Below are positions 16,240-25,778 of a stretch of DNA of 36,028 nucleotides, in pieces (the stretch's first letter is position 1; the number at the start of each line of letters is the position of its first letter). This stretch comes from an uncultured Clostridia bacterium (GTDB lineage Bacteria; Bacillota; Clostridia; Christensenellales; CAG-917), in contig CANDBZ010000007.1 of NCBI GenBank assembly GCA_947383095.1, positions 1 to 36,028 of the forward strand, in the 5' to 3' direction. The notes beneath the pieces were generated by a model. The model searched no databases. It saw only the letters and a program-made list of their open reading frames with translations, and was not told the DNA's origin. The position numbers were made by a program, and so were the translations under genes.

Positions 16240-16608
16240 ATGAAAATATTTGACAAAGTTAAAATTCTGGTATCCGACCCGGAGTATGAAAAGCATGGCG
16301 TATATAAAGGCATGATCGGAACTATCGTAGAAGCGCATATTGAGTTTAGAAGCTTCCAAGTAGCTTTTATCGACCCAACGCCGATTACGGAAGAAAACTG
16401 GGATTCCGTTGAACTCAAAGATGACATAATTTGTTATATTCGCATCAAAGATATGCAGGTCGTCGAAGAGAGTAATTGTACCGACGAATTTATATTTAAC
16501 GATCTTCCTAACAAAGACATGCGTTGGTATTGCAAAGTTGAGGACGGTTACATCAAAAACTTGCGAGGAGAAAGTTTAAACAAAATTGCTTATGATTATG
16601 AAAGCTGA
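16240..16608 (+). CDS. Small AT-rich gene, unknown cytoplasmic protein (122 aa)
   Basis: The N-terminal half (FDKVKILVSDPEYEKHGVYK, then GMIGTIVEA and FQVAFIDP) has the pattern of small SH3/KOW-like barrel proteins such as DUF4926. The rest is acidic with several Trp, Tyr and Cys residues. I cannot assign a function. Base composition is clearly more AT-rich than its neighbours. There is no SD sequence. It lies 71 bases after the tandem-HTH gene in the same direction, and the pair could be a small transferred unit. Proteins of this shape sometimes act as immunity proteins, but no toxin gene is adjacent. Confidence 0.65.
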   Translation: MKIFDKVKILVSDPEYEKHGVYKGMIGTIVEAHIEFRSFQVAFIDPTPITEENWDSVELKDDIICYIRIKDMQVVEESNCTDEFIFNDLPNKDMRWYCKVEDGYIKNLRGESLNKIAYDYES

Positions 16609-16766
16609 AGATAAAATTTATGTAAACGGCAGACGGTCTTCTTCCATAAATACTCCCGATCGTCGGTGTAATAAACAAAAATAATCAGTTGCCGTCGGAT
16701 ATTTTCTCAAATAGAGATCGTTCCGGACGTTTTAGAAACAAACTCGAAAAATTTCACATTATTGAA

Positions 16767-16799
16767 AAAATACTGCGATATTTTCTATCGCAGTATTTT
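16767..16799. terminator. Bidirectional hairpin terminator between the 122-aa gene and serS
   Basis: A perfect 14-base-pair stem (16767-16780 with 16786-16799) and a 5-base loop. On the minus strand it runs into six T residues, so it probably ends the serS message; on the plus strand the following sequence is less T-rich. Confidence 0.75.
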
Positions 16800-16825
16800 A
16801 AACTTATTTTTATTGTTGACTTTAT

Positions 16826-16850
16826 AGCCGCTGCAGTGAGCGGCTTTTTC
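16826..16850 (+). terminator. Second hairpin with T-run, plus strand
   Basis: AGCCGCT (16826-16832) pairs with AGCGGCT (16839-16845), followed by five T residues. It lies just outside the serS stop codon and would stop rightward transcription before it enters serS antisense. Confidence 0.65.
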
Positions 16851-16852
16851 TT

Positions 16853-18136
16853 TTATTTTTCTATCCTCTCTATTCCGCCGAGATACTTGCGCAAGACCTG
16901 CGGCACGGTGACGCTGCCGTCCGCGTTTTGAAATTGCTCCACGATTGCGGGTATGAGCCTCGACGTCGCAAGCCCGCTGCCGTTGAGCGTATGCACGAAT
17001 TGCGGCTTGCCCGTTTTGCCGTCGCGATAACGCGTATTGTTGCGGCGCGCCTGATAGTCGTTTGCGTTGCTCACGGACGAGCATTCCTTATAAATGCCCA
17101 TGGAGGGAATCCACAGCTCCACGTCGTACGTTCTCGCCATAGAAGCGGAGCAATCGCCCGCGGCGAGCTTACTCACTCTGTAGTGCAAGCCAAGTCCCTC
17201 CACGAGTCTCGCCGCCTTGTCGACGAGCTCCTCAAACGCCTCCATGCTGTGCTCGGGGTGCGCGTATTGCACCATCTCGACCTTGTTGAACTGATGACCG
17301 CGTATCATGCCGCGCTCTTCCGTGCGCGCGGAGCCCGCTTCCTTTCTGAAGCAGGGCGAATATGCGAAAAACTTCATGGGCAGCTTACTTTCGTCAATGA
17401 TCTCGCCCGCGTACATATTTACCAACGCCGTCTCCGCGGTGGGCAGCATAAAGCGATTGCGCTTTTTGTCCTCGTCGCAATCCAGCCAATACACCTCGTC
17501 GCTGAATTTGGGGAACTGCCCCGCGCCGAAGCCGCAGTTATAGCCGAGCTGATAGGGCGGCAAAATGAACTCGTAGCCGTCCTTAAGGTGCTCCTCCACA
17601 AAATAGTTGAGCAACGCCCACTCCAGCCGCGCGCCCATGCCGCGGTAGATCCAAAAGCCGTTGCCGGACAGCTTCACGCCGCGCTCGTAGTCGATAAGCC
17701 CGAGGCTTGTGCATATATCGACGTGATTTTTAGGCTCGAAATCAAACTCCGGCTTGACGCCGCCCACCTTGACGACCTGATTGTTTTCCTTCTCGCCCGC
17801 AAGCAGATCGTCGTCGGGGATATTGGGCATGACGGCAAGCGCGTCGTTGATATTCGTCACGAGCTCGCCGATTTTCGCGTCGCCCGCGGCGATCTCGTCG
17901 CCGAGCTTTCTCATTTCCTCGAATATGGGCTCGACGGGCTGTCCCGCTTTTTTGAGAACGGGGATCTGCGCGGAAACCTTATTCTTTTGCGCCTTAAGCC
18001 GCTCTATCTCCGTGATCGTCGCTTTGCGCGCGTCGTCCCACTCTATGATTTGAGTGAAATCCGCCTTAAAGCCTTTTTTCGCAAGCGCGTCCGCGACCGC
18101 TTGAGGGTTGCTTCTTATTTTGACTAAATCCAACAT
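16853..18136 (-). CDS. serS: Seryl-tRNA synthetase
   Basis: A class II synthetase that charges tRNA(Ser) and tRNA(Sec). At 427 residues it has normal length. The N-terminal 105 residues form the antiparallel coiled-coil arm that grips the tRNA (Glu/Lys-rich, with AQKNKVSAQIP at the tip). Motif 2 is visible as CFRKEAGSA, with RGHQFNKVEM after it. Motif 3 is NGSGLATSRLIPAIVEQFQN, followed by VTVPQVLRKYLGG. Many SerS have GLAVGR at this place, so ATSR is a local variation. GGAGAAAG lies before the ATG. leuS lies 38 bases upstream in the same direction, so a leuS-serS operon is likely. No T-box leader precedes it. Confidence 0.97.
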   Translation of the reverse strand: MLDLVKIRSNPQAVADALAKKGFKADFTQIIEWDDARKATITEIERLKAQKNKVSAQIPVLKKAGQPVEPIFEEMRKLGDEIAAGDAKIGELVTNINDALAVMPNIPDDDLLAGEKENNQVVKVGGVKPEFDFEPKNHVDICTSLGLIDYERGVKLSGNGFWIYRGMGARLEWALLNYFVEEHLKDGYEFILPPYQLGYNCGFGAGQFPKFSDEVYWLDCDEDKKRNRFMLPTAETALVNMYAGEIIDESKLPMKFFAYSPCFRKEAGSARTEERGMIRGHQFNKVEMVQYAHPEHSMEAFEELVDKAARLVEGLGLHYRVSKLAAGDCSASMARTYDVELWIPSMGIYKECSSVSNANDYQARRNNTRYRDGKTGKPQFVHTLNGSGLATSRLIPAIVEQFQNADGSVTVPQVLRKYLGGIERIEK

Positions 18137-18174
18137 AATGCTTTCTCCGTTGAACGTAATATTTATTTTTTCGC

Positions 18175-20598
18175 TTACGCGATAATATTGACAAGCCTGC
18201 CGGGAACTATAATTATCTTCTTGACCTGCGCGCCGTTTAACTGTCCCTTGACCGCTTCGACCGCCGCCTTTTCGATATCCTCTTTGGGCGCGCCGTTCGC
18301 GACGGTGACCCTGCCCCTCAACTTGGAGTTTATCTGCACGGCGAGCTCTATTTCGTCAAGAACGGTCGCCTTTTCGTCGAACTGCGGATAACGCTGATCG
18401 AAAACCGAATATTTTTCACCCAAGATCTCCCATAGCTCCTCGCAAAAATGCGGCGCGAAAGGAGCCAAAAGCAGCACAAGATCCTTTGCGCAATCCTTGT
18501 ACAGCGCGTTTTTGCGCGCCACCGCGACTTCGTATGAATACATCGCGTTGACAAACTCCATAAGCCTCGCTATCGCTGTATTGAACGAGAAATTGCCGAG
18601 GTCCGCCGTCACGCTTTTTATCGTGTTGTGGCGCACACGGTTGAGCTCCTTTTCCTCTTTGCCGAACGCCGCCTCGTCGAAATTTATCTCGAAGCATTTT
18701 TTAACGATGCGCTCCACCCTGTCGAAAAAGCGGTTGACGGAATCCAATCCGTTCTCGTTCCAGGGACCGCCCTCGACATAGTTGAAGCCGAACATCAGAT
18801 AAACCCTGAAGATGTCCGCGCCGAACTTTGCCACGCTGTCGTCGGGAGACACCACGTTGCCGCGGGACTTGCTCATCTTGTTGCCGTCGGGACCGAGAAT
18901 AATGCCCTGATGCACAAGCGACAAAAACGGCTCGTCGAAATGCAGATATCCCATATCGCGCAAGGCCTTTGTGAAGAACCTCGCATACAGCAGGTGCATG
19001 CAGGCGTGTTCCGCGCCGCCTATATATTTGTCGACGGGCAGCATCTTGTCTATCCACTCCGTATCAAAGGGCTTTTCGCTGTTTTTGTTGTCGGGATAAC
19101 GCAGGAAATACCAGCTCGAGCACACAAAAGTATCGAGGGTATCCGCGTCGCGCTTTGCGGGTCTGCCGCAAACGGGACATACTGTGTTCATAAACTCGTC
19201 GCACTTCTTAAGCGGCGATTCGCCGTCGGGAGTGAAATTGACGTTGTGCGGCAAAAGCACGGGCAGATCCTCCTCGGGCACGGGCACCGCGCCGCAGCGC
19301 TCGCAATGTATGACGGGGATCGGCGCGCCCCAATAGCGTTGACGGCTCACCAACCAATCGCGCAGACGGTAGTTGGTTTTAAGGCTTCCCTTGCCGTCTT
19401 TTTCAAGCTTCTTAAGTATGGCAAGCTTTGCGTCCTCCGAGGTCATGCCGTCGAACTCGCCGCTGTTGACCAACACGCCGTATTCCGTAAAGGGCAGGTC
19501 GTCGTTTACGCCTTCGACGCCCTTGATGACTCTTTCGACGGGCAAACCGAGCTTCCCTGCAAACACGAAATCCCTCTCGTCGTGCGCGGCGACGCCCATG
19601 ACCGCGCCCGTGCCGTAGCTTGCTATGACATAATCGGCGACAAGAATAGGCACCTCTCTGCCGTTGACGGGATTTATCGCGTACGCGCCCGTGAGCACGC
19701 CCGTTTTCTCACGGGTGGAAGACAGGCGGTCTATTTCCGTCGCGGCGGCGCTCTTTTGCTTGTATTTTTCAACCGCGGCGCGCTGCGCGTCGGTCGTAAT
19801 CTCGTCGACGAGCGGACTTTCGGGAGCGAGCACAACGTACGTCACCCCGAACACCGTATCGGCGCGCGTCGTAAACACGCGCAGCTTGACGTCGCTGTCC
19901 TTGACGTCGAATTCTATCTCTCCGCCGTAGCTCCTGCCGATCCAGTTTTTTTGCATGAGCTTTGTCTTCTCCGGCCAATCGAGCTTGTCGAGACCGTCAA
20001 GCAGCTCGTCCGCGTAGTCCGTAATTTTGAAAAACCATTGATTGAGATTTTTATGCGTGACCTGACTGCCGCATCTCTCACAAACGCCGCCCTGCGCCTG
20101 CTCGTTTGCAAGCACCGTATTGCAGGACGGACACCAATTTACAGGCGCCTCTTTCCTGTAGGCAAGCCCGCGCTTGTAGAGCTGCAGAAACATCCATTGC
20201 GTCCACTTGTAATAATCGGGCAGGCAGGTCTTGACCTCATAGTCCCAATCGCAGGTGGTGCCGATGCGGCGCAGCTGCGCCTCCATGGTCTCTATATTTT
20301 TCAAGGTGCTTTCCTCGGGATGTATGCCCGTTTTTATAGCATAATTTTCCGCGGGCAGGCCGAACGCGTCAAAGCCCATAGGCTGAAACACCTCGTAACC
20401 CTGCATGCGCTTGAACCTTGCAAACGTATCCGCCGGACCGTAATTGTACCAATGCCCCGCATGAAGCCGCGCGCCCGAAGGATAAGGCAGCATTTCGAGA
20501 CAGTAGTACTTTTTATCGACTGCGGATCTGTCGAATTTATAAAGTCCGGTCTCCGCCCAGATCCTCTGCCATTTGCTTTCAACTTGTTTATGGTCCAT
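18175..20598 (-). CDS. leuS: Leucyl-tRNA synthetase
   Basis: A class I synthetase of 807 residues, full bacterial length. The HIGH signature is HAGH (residues 46-49) after PYPSGARL, and KMSKS is at 574-578 in [16 protein letters not shown] Cys4 zinc knuckle is seen near residues 157-180 (NWCPSC and CERCGS), with further CxxC pairs at the second zinc site. The CP1 editing domain lies between about 220 and 410. The C-terminal anticodon-binding and tRNA-contact domains are present. SD GAGGT lies before the ATG. A consensus promoter 40 bases upstream starts the leuS-serS transcript, and the leader is too short for a T-box. Confidence 0.98.
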   Translation of the reverse strand: MDHKQVESKWQRIWAETGLYKFDRSAVDKKYYCLEMLPYPSGARLHAGHWYNYGPADTFARFKRMQGYEVFQPMGFDAFGLPAENYAIKTGIHPEESTLKNIETMEAQLRRIGTTCDWDYEVKTCLPDYYKWTQWMFLQLYKRGLAYRKEAPVNWCPSCNTVLANEQAQGGVCERCGSQVTHKNLNQWFFKITDYADELLDGLDKLDWPEKTKLMQKNWIGRSYGGEIEFDVKDSDVKLRVFTTRADTVFGVTYVVLAPESPLVDEITTDAQRAAVEKYKQKSAAATEIDRLSSTREKTGVLTGAYAINPVNGREVPILVADYVIASYGTGAVMGVAAHDERDFVFAGKLGLPVERVIKGVEGVNDDLPFTEYGVLVNSGEFDGMTSEDAKLAILKKLEKDGKGSLKTNYRLRDWLVSRQRYWGAPIPVIHCERCGAVPVPEEDLPVLLPHNVNFTPDGESPLKKCDEFMNTVCPVCGRPAKRDADTLDTFVCSSWYFLRYPDNKNSEKPFDTEWIDKMLPVDKYIGGAEHACMHLLYARFFTKALRDMGYLHFDEPFLSLVHQGIILGPDGNKMSKSRGNVVSPDDSVAKFGADIFRVYLMFGFNYVEGGPWNENGLDSVNRFFDRVERIVKKCFEINFDEAAFGKEEKELNRVRHNTIKSVTADLGNFSFNTAIARLMEFVNAMYSYEVAVARKNALYKDCAKDLVLLLAPFAPHFCEELWEILGEKYSVFDQRYPQFDEKATVLDEIELAVQINSKLRGRVTVANGAPKEDIEKAAVEAVKGQLNGAQVKKIIIVPGRLVNIIA

Positions 20599-20639
20599 AT
20601 CAACCTCGCGATTTATGGATTGTTTATTTAATAAAAGTT

Positions 20640-20668
20640 AGTATAATATCAAGTATTTGATAAGTCAA
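20640..20668 (-). promoter_or_regulatory. Promoter of leuS-serS
   Basis: On the minus strand TTGACT (20668-20663), 17 bases, TATACT (20645-20640). The predicted start near 20633 gives a 35-base leader with SD GAGGT. Confidence 0.8.
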
Positions 20669-20757
20669 GCGCGCGTCGCGTGTTTGCGTTTATCGGCGCA
20701 TTTTGCGAAAAACTATCGGCAGAAGTTCAACTTTGCTCGATTGCCGTACTCGTGCGC

Positions 20758-20786
20758 TTGTAAAAGCCGACGAAACGTGGTATAAT
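20758..20786 (+). promoter_or_regulatory. Promoter of tmk-holB-ricT
   Basis: TTGTAA (20758-20763), 17 bases, TATAAT (20781-20786). The leader of about 20 bases includes the SD AGAGG before the ATG at 20813. Confidence 0.8.
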
Positions 20787-20812
20787 ATATAAATCACTGC
20801 AGAGGTAAAATT

Positions 20813-21421
20813 ATGTTTGTTTCCTTTGAAGGCTGCGAGGGCGTGGGCAAATCCACGCAGCTGCGCTTGCTTAAAGAATATCTTGACAAAACGGGACAGC
20901 GCGCCGTTTATATACGCGAGCCTGGCAGCACGGAAATATCCGAGCAGATCCGCCGCGTGATCCTCGACCCGAAAAATACCGCGATGAGAGATATGACGGA
21001 GGCGCTTCTTTACGCCGCAAGCCGCGCGCAGCTTGTGCGGGAGGTCATCAAGCCCGCGCTTGCAAGAGGCGAGCTTGTCGTCTGCGACAGATATGTGGAC
21101 AGCTCTGTGGCGTATCAGGGCTACGGCCGCGAAATGGGCGCGGAGCTTATAAAGCAGATAAACGCTCCGGCAATAGACGGTTGCATGCCGGATATGACCG
21201 TATTCATAGACTTAAACCCCGAAAACTCCTGGCGAGGCTATCGCACGTCGGACAGGCTCGAGCAGGAATCAAACGAATTTTTTGACAAAGTCTACAACGG
21301 CTTTATAAACGAAATCGAGGCTTCAAACGGCAGAATCGTAGCAATAAAACCCGATTTCGACAAAAATATCACTTCACAAAAAATAATTTCCGCCATGCGG
21401 GACAGAGGTATAATAAGGTGA
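20813..21421 (+). CDS. tmk: Thymidylate kinase
   Basis: Phosphorylates dTMP to dTDP with ATP in the cytoplasm, an essential step to dTTP. It is 202 residues, the normal size. The P-loop is FEGCEGVGKST (Gly7-Ser14). The DR(Y) motif is CDRYVDSSVAYQGYGR, and REPGSTEI matches the dTMP-binding loop. The stop overlaps the GTG start of holB by 4 bases. The tmk-holB-ricT order is the reduced form of the well-known Bacillus cluster; yaaQ and yaaR are absent. Confidence 0.97.
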   Translation: MFVSFEGCEGVGKSTQLRLLKEYLDKTGQRAVYIREPGSTEISEQIRRVILDPKNTAMRDMTEALLYAASRAQLVREVIKPALARGELVVCDRYVDSSVAYQGYGREMGAELIKQINAPAIDGCMPDMTVFIDLNPENSWRGYRTSDRLEQESNEFFDKVYNGFINEIEASNGRIVAIKPDFDKNITSQKIISAMRDRGIIR

Positions 21422-22401
21422 ACGTACTCACGTTCGAAAAAGCGCTCAAAGGCTCGCGCGCATACGGTCTGCTTATGTCGGACCTCAAAACGGGACTGGG
21501 GCATGCGTATATAGTCGCCTCGGGCGACGACGACGTTGTGGACGAGTTTTTTACGCTCGTCGCCGCTTCGGTATACTGCGAAAACGGCAATTCCGCCTGC
21601 TTCGAATGCGCGGAGTGCCGCAAGGTCCTGCACAGAAATCACGCGGACGTTTTTCACATAAACGAGGCGCGGGACAAAATAAAGGTCGACGACGTCGCAA
21701 AGCTTGTCGCTTCCGTATACGTAAAATCGCTGTCGGACAGAAAGCTTTATTTCATACATCGCGCGGATCTAATGAACGCGCAAGCGCAAAACAAGCTGCT
21801 AAAAACGCTCGAGGAGCCGCCGCAGGACGTCACTATATTCCTCGGCGTCGCAAACAGCGCGGCGATGCTCGACACTATAAAATCGAGAGCGCGCACGTTG
21901 CACCTCGACGTATTCGACGAGGATACGGTCTTCGAAGCGATGCTTGCTTTGGGATATGACCGCGAAATGAGCTCGGTGGCAGCCGCTTGCAGCGAGGGAA
22001 TGCTCGGCAAGGCGCGCAAGATCGCGTCCTCGCCGCAATACGCACAGCTTTACCGCGCCGCCCTCGACCTGATGAAACGCCTTGACAAAAGCACGGATAT
22101 ACTCTCGCTCGACGGCTTGGCGGCAGGTCAGGAGGATATGAGCGGCTTCCTCGACGTTTTGTCGATAATTATAAGGGACATGCTGATCGTGCAGGAGGAC
22201 GAGTCCATGATACTGTCAAAGCACGTATCGCAGGATATAAAAGAGCTTGCGCAAAAGTATTCTCCACTCGCGCTTGCAAAGATCATTTCGATCATAAACG
22301 ATACCCGCAGACAGCTGTCGTTGAACGTCAGTCCTCTGTCGGCGATAGACAATCTGCTTTTTTCAATCTTGGAGGTTAGACACAAATGCCCGAAATCATA
22401 G
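21418..22401 (+). CDS. holB: DNA polymerase III clamp-loader subunit delta prime
   Basis: A 327-residue subunit of the clamp loader that places the sliding clamp on DNA. It shows the AAA+ fold without a working P-loop (HAYIVASGDDDV in place of Walker A), as expected for delta prime. A four-cysteine zinc module lies at Cys54, Cys61, Cys64 and Cys67. LMNAQAQNKLLKTLEEPP is the typical clamp-loader helix, and IKSRARTL stands where many delta-prime subunits have SRC, with Cys replaced by Ala. The start is GTG at 21418, overlapping the tmk stop, with AGAGG upstream. The 3' end overlaps ricT by 16 bases. Confidence 0.93.
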   Translation: MNVLTFEKALKGSRAYGLLMSDLKTGLGHAYIVASGDDDVVDEFFTLVAASVYCENGNSACFECAECRKVLHRNHADVFHINEARDKIKVDDVAKLVASVYVKSLSDRKLYFIHRADLMNAQAQNKLLKTLEEPPQDVTIFLGVANSAAMLDTIKSRARTLHLDVFDEDTVFEAMLALGYDREMSSVAAACSEGMLGKARKIASSPQYAQLYRAALDLMKRLDKSTDILSLDGLAAGQEDMSGFLDVLSIIIRDMLIVQEDESMILSKHVSQDIKELAQKYSPLALAKIISIINDTRRQLSLNVSPLSAIDNLLFSILEVRHKCPKS

Positions 22402-23240
22402 GTATAAAATTCAAAACAGGCAACAAAGTTTACTATTTCGACCCGGGGAAAAACGTCTTTAACGAGGGCGACGGAGTCATCGTGGAAACCGCCCGCGGTC
22501 TCGAATACGCGGTTGTGGCGATAGCCAATAAGCAAGTCGGCGAAAAAGAAATCGTACAGCCCTTAAAGCCAGTGGAGCGCAAAGCGACCGACGAAGACAA
22601 GGCGCGCGCTCAAAAAAACGCGGAGGACAAGGAAGACGCGCTTAAAATCATCCGTCAGAAAGTGTCGGAAATGAATTTGGCTATGAAGCTTGTAGACGCG
22701 GAGTATACCTTCGACCGCTCCAAGCTCATATTCTATTTCACCGCGGAAGGGCGCGTGGATTTCCGCGAGCTTGTGCGCGTGCTTGCTTCTATATTCAAGG
22801 TGCGTATAGAGCTTCGTCAGATATACGAACGCGACGACACGAAAATGCGCGGCGCGCTTGCGTCCTGCGGCAGAGAATGCTGCTGCACGACGCATCTTCC
22901 CGATTTTGAAAAGGTATCCATAAAAATGGCGAAGCTACAGGGGCTGTCGCTCAATCCGCAGAAAATAAGCGGAGTATGCGGCAGGCTTATGTGCTGTCTC
23001 AAATACGAAAACGGCTATTACAACGAGGTCTTTAAGCTTATGCCGAAGGTGGGCAGCAAGGTCAAGACCAAGGACGGCGAAGGCACCGTGGAGTCTAACG
23101 ACCTGATAAAACAAACGGCGAAGGTCAAAGTCATGCTTAAGGACGGCAGCTTCGACGTGCGCACGTACGCTCTTGAGGATATGCGCATAGACGAGAGACA
23201 ATCGACCGCCGATATAGACGCTATGCCCGACGAAGAATAA
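22386..23240 (+). CDS. ricT: RicT/YaaT (PSP1 domain) regulatory protein
   Basis: A 284-residue protein with the PSP1 C-terminal domain at about residues 60-150. In Bacillus, RicT acts with RicA and RicF in a complex that binds 4Fe-4S clusters and stimulates RNase Y-dependent mRNA processing and phosphorelay signalling. The cysteine-rich segments are intact: ASCGRECCCTTHLP and SGVCGRLMCCLKYE. It has a good SD (GGAGG) located inside the holB 3' end. Partners ricA and ricF are not in the window. Confidence 0.93.
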   Translation: MPEIIGIKFKTGNKVYYFDPGKNVFNEGDGVIVETARGLEYAVVAIANKQVGEKEIVQPLKPVERKATDEDKARAQKNAEDKEDALKIIRQKVSEMNLAMKLVDAEYTFDRSKLIFYFTAEGRVDFRELVRVLASIFKVRIELRQIYERDDTKMRGALASCGRECCCTTHLPDFEKVSIKMAKLQGLSLNPQKISGVCGRLMCCLKYENGYYNEVFKLMPKVGSKVKTKDGEGTVESNDLIKQTAKVKVMLKDGSFDVRTYALEDMRIDERQSTADIDAMPDEE

Positions 23241-23244
23241 AAAG

Positions 23245-23273
23245 AAAGGACGCTCGAACGAGCGTCCTTTCAT
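23245..23273. terminator. Bidirectional terminator between ricT and the ferredoxin gene
   Basis: AAAGGACGCTCG (23245-23256) pairs perfectly with CGAGCGTCCTTT (23259-23270). T residues follow on the plus strand, and CTTTTTATT follows on the minus strand. Confidence 0.8.
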
Positions 23274-23288
23274 TACTTCGATTTGCGA

Positions 23289-23459
23289 TTATGCCTCGGA
23301 TATCGCGCTCACGGGGCAACCGTCTTCGCATGCGCCGCAATCGATGCACTGATCCGGATCAACGACAAATTTGCCGTCGCCTTCCGCGATTGCGCCTACG
23401 GGGCAGGTATCTGCGCACGCGCCGCATGAAATGCACTCGTCACTTATAACTCTTGCCAT
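23289..23459 (-). CDS. 2[4Fe-4S] ferredoxin
   Basis: A 56-residue clostridial-type ferredoxin, a low-potential electron carrier of the anaerobic cytoplasm. Two complete cluster motifs are visible: CISCGACADTCP at residues 9-20 and CIDCGACEDGCP at 38-49, each CxxCxxCxxxCP. The spacing and length are those of the classic 8Fe-8S ferredoxin. SD AAGGAGAG lies 7 bases before the ATG, with a plausible promoter upstream (TGTACA, 17 bases, TATTAT). It is a monocistronic gene between two terminator or promoter regions. Confidence 0.96.
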   Translation of the reverse strand: MARVISDECISCGACADTCPVGAIAEGDGKFVVDPDQCIDCGACEDGCPVSAISEA

Positions 23460-23525
23460 AGTTCTCTCTCCTTTTAAAATCGTTGAAACAATAATATCAC
23501 AGCAACTCGGTTTTGTACAGCAAAA

Positions 23526-25667
23526 TCAAGCTTTTTCAAATAATCCGAAATAACAGCCGTGCGCTTTCACGCGGCGGATTTCGTATTTTCGCCCGCCGCG
23601 CGACAGCGTCATTCCCTCTTTAAAAGAGCAATGAGCGCAATCGTTTCCGCGCGCCGTCTTATACGGGCAGTGCGCAAACGTCATCAACGGCAGCTCTGCG
23701 CCGCGAATGCCTTCCCGCTTTCCGCTCTCTACGGACGGCAGAACCGCTTCCGCGCCCAGATCCGCACAAACCTGCGCGGAGACGGCGTTGAGCGCGTTTA
23801 GTCCCGCACCGGCGATAATTTTATAACCTCGCGACGCAAACTCGAAGCCGTATATGTTTTCAATGACCAACGTCTTTATTTCCGCCGCCGAGGCGAGCGC
23901 TTTTTCGATCGATTTCAGATCCGCGCCGTTTGCAATAACGGGAAGCTGCAGCGCGATATCTTTTATGTCCGAAGGCAAGCGGTTTATGATCTTGCGCAGG
24001 TATTCCGCGTCATAACGGGACGGACAAACGACGACGGTTTCCCGCTCCCGCGCCTTTAATGCGTCCGGATCCGCTTCGCGCGCAAATACTATATCGGGAT
24101 ATTTGCGCCGCATAGGCAGCTTTATGTCGACATGACCGACGGCGGCGTGATTTTCTTCCGCCGCCTCGAAGATTTTTTCTCCGAGCGCCGCCAACGTCTC
24201 TCTTCTCAACGCGTTCAATACCGATTTGGCGACAAACACGCCGTCCGTTTTAACATCGCAGGAGCTTACGTAAAATCCGCTGTCAGCGGTTTTGCTCGCC
24301 TGCGCCGCCAGATCCGCTTCGCTTACCGACGCGTTCACCGCCCTCTGACAAATTTCGCCTTGCAGGCAAACGGACGCTCGCCCGTCAAGACAGCGCGCTT
24401 CAAGCGAAAGCGGCTTGCCCGCCAACGCCGTCACCGATAAGCTTATTTGCACGAAACGCCTTGTCGCGCGAAGCCTCTCCTCCGCCGCGCAAGAGAAAAT
24501 GAGATTTACGCGCCAGCCGACCTTGACCGCCGCCTTTGTCGCGAAACTATACATGCCTTCGCCGCAGGACGAAACTCCCCCTACGCCGGCGCTCGCCGCT
24601 TCCTCCCAACCGTAGCCGTCATGCTTTTTCTTGAAAAACTTCAAACCGTCGCCGTCCCGCAAGCTGTAACGGGAATAAACGACTACCTTATAAAGCCCCG
24701 TCTTAAACGGTTTAACCTCTCTGACCTCGCCGGCAAGTACTCCCGTATGATTATTATAAGCTTTTTCTATGACGTCGGGCGTTCCGTCGTCGAGGTACGC
24801 TCTGTCGAGATAGCTTTCTCCGCGCGAATACGCAAGGCGCAGGCTTTCAAGCTCGTTTTGAGTCAACGTCGCCCGAATTCCTTTCGAGATATCGTCCAAC
24901 AGCCGTCTATATACGCTCACCGCCGCGCCCACGTATCCCTCTCGGCGCATGCGCCCTTCTATCTTAAACGATGTTACGCCCGCGTCGATCAGATCCGCGA
25001 GGCTGTTTGCAAGGCACAGATCGCGCGCACTCAACAAAAATCCGTTATGCTTTTCACCCGCGATTTCCGCTTCGTACGGCAAACGGCACAGCTGCTTGCA
25101 CAGCCCGCGATTTCCGCTTGCGCCTTGTTCAACCGCGCTTAAATAGCAATTTCCGCTGAAAGCCACGCACAACGCTCCCTGCACGAAAAACTCTATCTCG
25201 AGCGACGTGCCGTCGCGGATCGCGTGGATATCGTCAAGCTTCGTCTCTCTTGCAAGCACCACCCGTTTGAAGCCCAGCCTTTCCGCTTGCCTTGCGCCGT
25301 AAAGATTGTGCACGCCGAGTTGAGTGCTCGCATGCAATACGATATTGGGAAACGAATTCTTCATGCATTTTGCCACGCCCAGATCCTGCACGATAAAAGC
25401 GTCTGCCTTCGCCTCGACCGCGGCGCGCACGGCATCCAGGACAGACGGCAGCTCTTCGTCTTTCACAAGAGTGTTGACGGTAACGTATACCTTGACTCCG
25501 AAAAAATGCGCCCTTTTTATATGGTCGCGCAGACCGGCAATATCAAAATTCTCCGCTTTTTTGCGCGCGTTGAAATCGGGCAAGCCGAGGTAAACCGCGT
25601 CCGCTCCGCAGGCTATGGCCATTTCCAATTCGTTTTTTCCGCCGCACGGCGCCAAAAGCTCCAACAT
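23526..25667 (-). CDS. U32 peptidase-family protein
   Basis: A 713-residue protein of the U32 family with a long C-terminal extension (DUF3656-like). Members include RlhA, which hydroxylates a cytidine of 23S rRNA; true peptidase activity is doubtful for many. The N-terminus MLELLAPCGGKNELEMAIA starts the TIM-barrel-like domain. VYLGLPDFNARKKA, then ELEIEFFVQGALCVAFSGNC (shown trimmed) and GNRGLCKQLCR carry the conserved cysteines; HCPYKTARGNDCAHC near the C-terminus adds more. I chose the ATG at 25667 rather than an upstream one at 25787 because the family starts there and a promoter fits exactly. There is no SD sequence; the message is probably leaderless. Confidence 0.9.
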   Translation of the reverse strand: MLELLAPCGGKNELEMAIACGADAVYLGLPDFNARKKAENFDIAGLRDHIKRAHFFGVKVYVTVNTLVKDEELPSVLDAVRAAVEAKADAFIVQDLGVAKCMKNSFPNIVLHASTQLGVHNLYGARQAERLGFKRVVLARETKLDDIHAIRDGTSLEIEFFVQGALCVAFSGNCYLSAVEQGASGNRGLCKQLCRLPYEAEIAGEKHNGFLLSARDLCLANSLADLIDAGVTSFKIEGRMRREGYVGAAVSVYRRLLDDISKGIRATLTQNELESLRLAYSRGESYLDRAYLDDGTPDVIEKAYNNHTGVLAGEVREVKPFKTGLYKVVVYSRYSLRDGDGLKFFKKKHDGYGWEEAASAGVGGVSSCGEGMYSFATKAAVKVGWRVNLIFSCAAEERLRATRRFVQISLSVTALAGKPLSLEARCLDGRASVCLQGEICQRAVNASVSEADLAAQASKTADSGFYVSSCDVKTDGVFVAKSVLNALRRETLAALGEKIFEAAEENHAAVGHVDIKLPMRRKYPDIVFAREADPDALKARERETVVVCPSRYDAEYLRKIINRLPSDIKDIALQLPVIANGADLKSIEKALASAAEIKTLVIENIYGFEFASRGYKIIAGAGLNALNAVSAQVCADLGAEAVLPSVESGKREGIRGAELPLMTFAHCPYKTARGNDCAHCSFKEGMTLSRGGRKYEIRRVKAHGCYFGLFEKA

Positions 25668-25673
25668 GAATAC

Positions 25674-25702
25674 AGTATAACGCCGCAAAAGGAAATTGTA
25701 AA
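25674..25702 (-). promoter_or_regulatory. Promoter with start point on the U32 gene ATG
   Basis: On the minus strand TTTACA (25702-25697), 17 bases, TATACT (25679-25674), then 6 bases to the ATG at 25667. Confidence 0.7.
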
Positions 25703-25743
25703 CGCAAACCGCAGATTTATCGCGCGCGCATGACTTTATACCG

Positions 25744-25772
25744 TTGTCTAAAAGCCGCGGCTGTGCTAAAAT
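25744..25772 (+). promoter_or_regulatory. Promoter with start point on the rlmA-like gene ATG
   Basis: TTGTCT (25744-25749), 17 bases, TAAAAT (25767-25772) with TGC just before it, then 6 bases to the ATG at 25779. Confidence 0.65.
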
Positions 25773-25778
25773 GACTTT

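Noticed and set aside
16928..18127. 399-codon plus-strand frame opposite serS
   Set aside because: Antisense shadow of serS with no domain evidence.
18628..20631. Long open frame on the plus strand (667 codons) opposite leuS
   Set aside because: It is the antisense shadow of a clear, full-length leuS with intact signatures; it has no recognisable domain.
20599..20812. T-box leader for leuS-serS
   Set aside because: The consensus promoter leaves only about 35 bases of leader, and no T-box sequence or specifier stem is seen. No T-box was seen before gltX or serS either.
21410..21416. TATAAT-like sequence before holB
   Set aside because: It lies between the SD and the GTG start, inside the end of tmk, and has no -35; holB is coupled to tmk.
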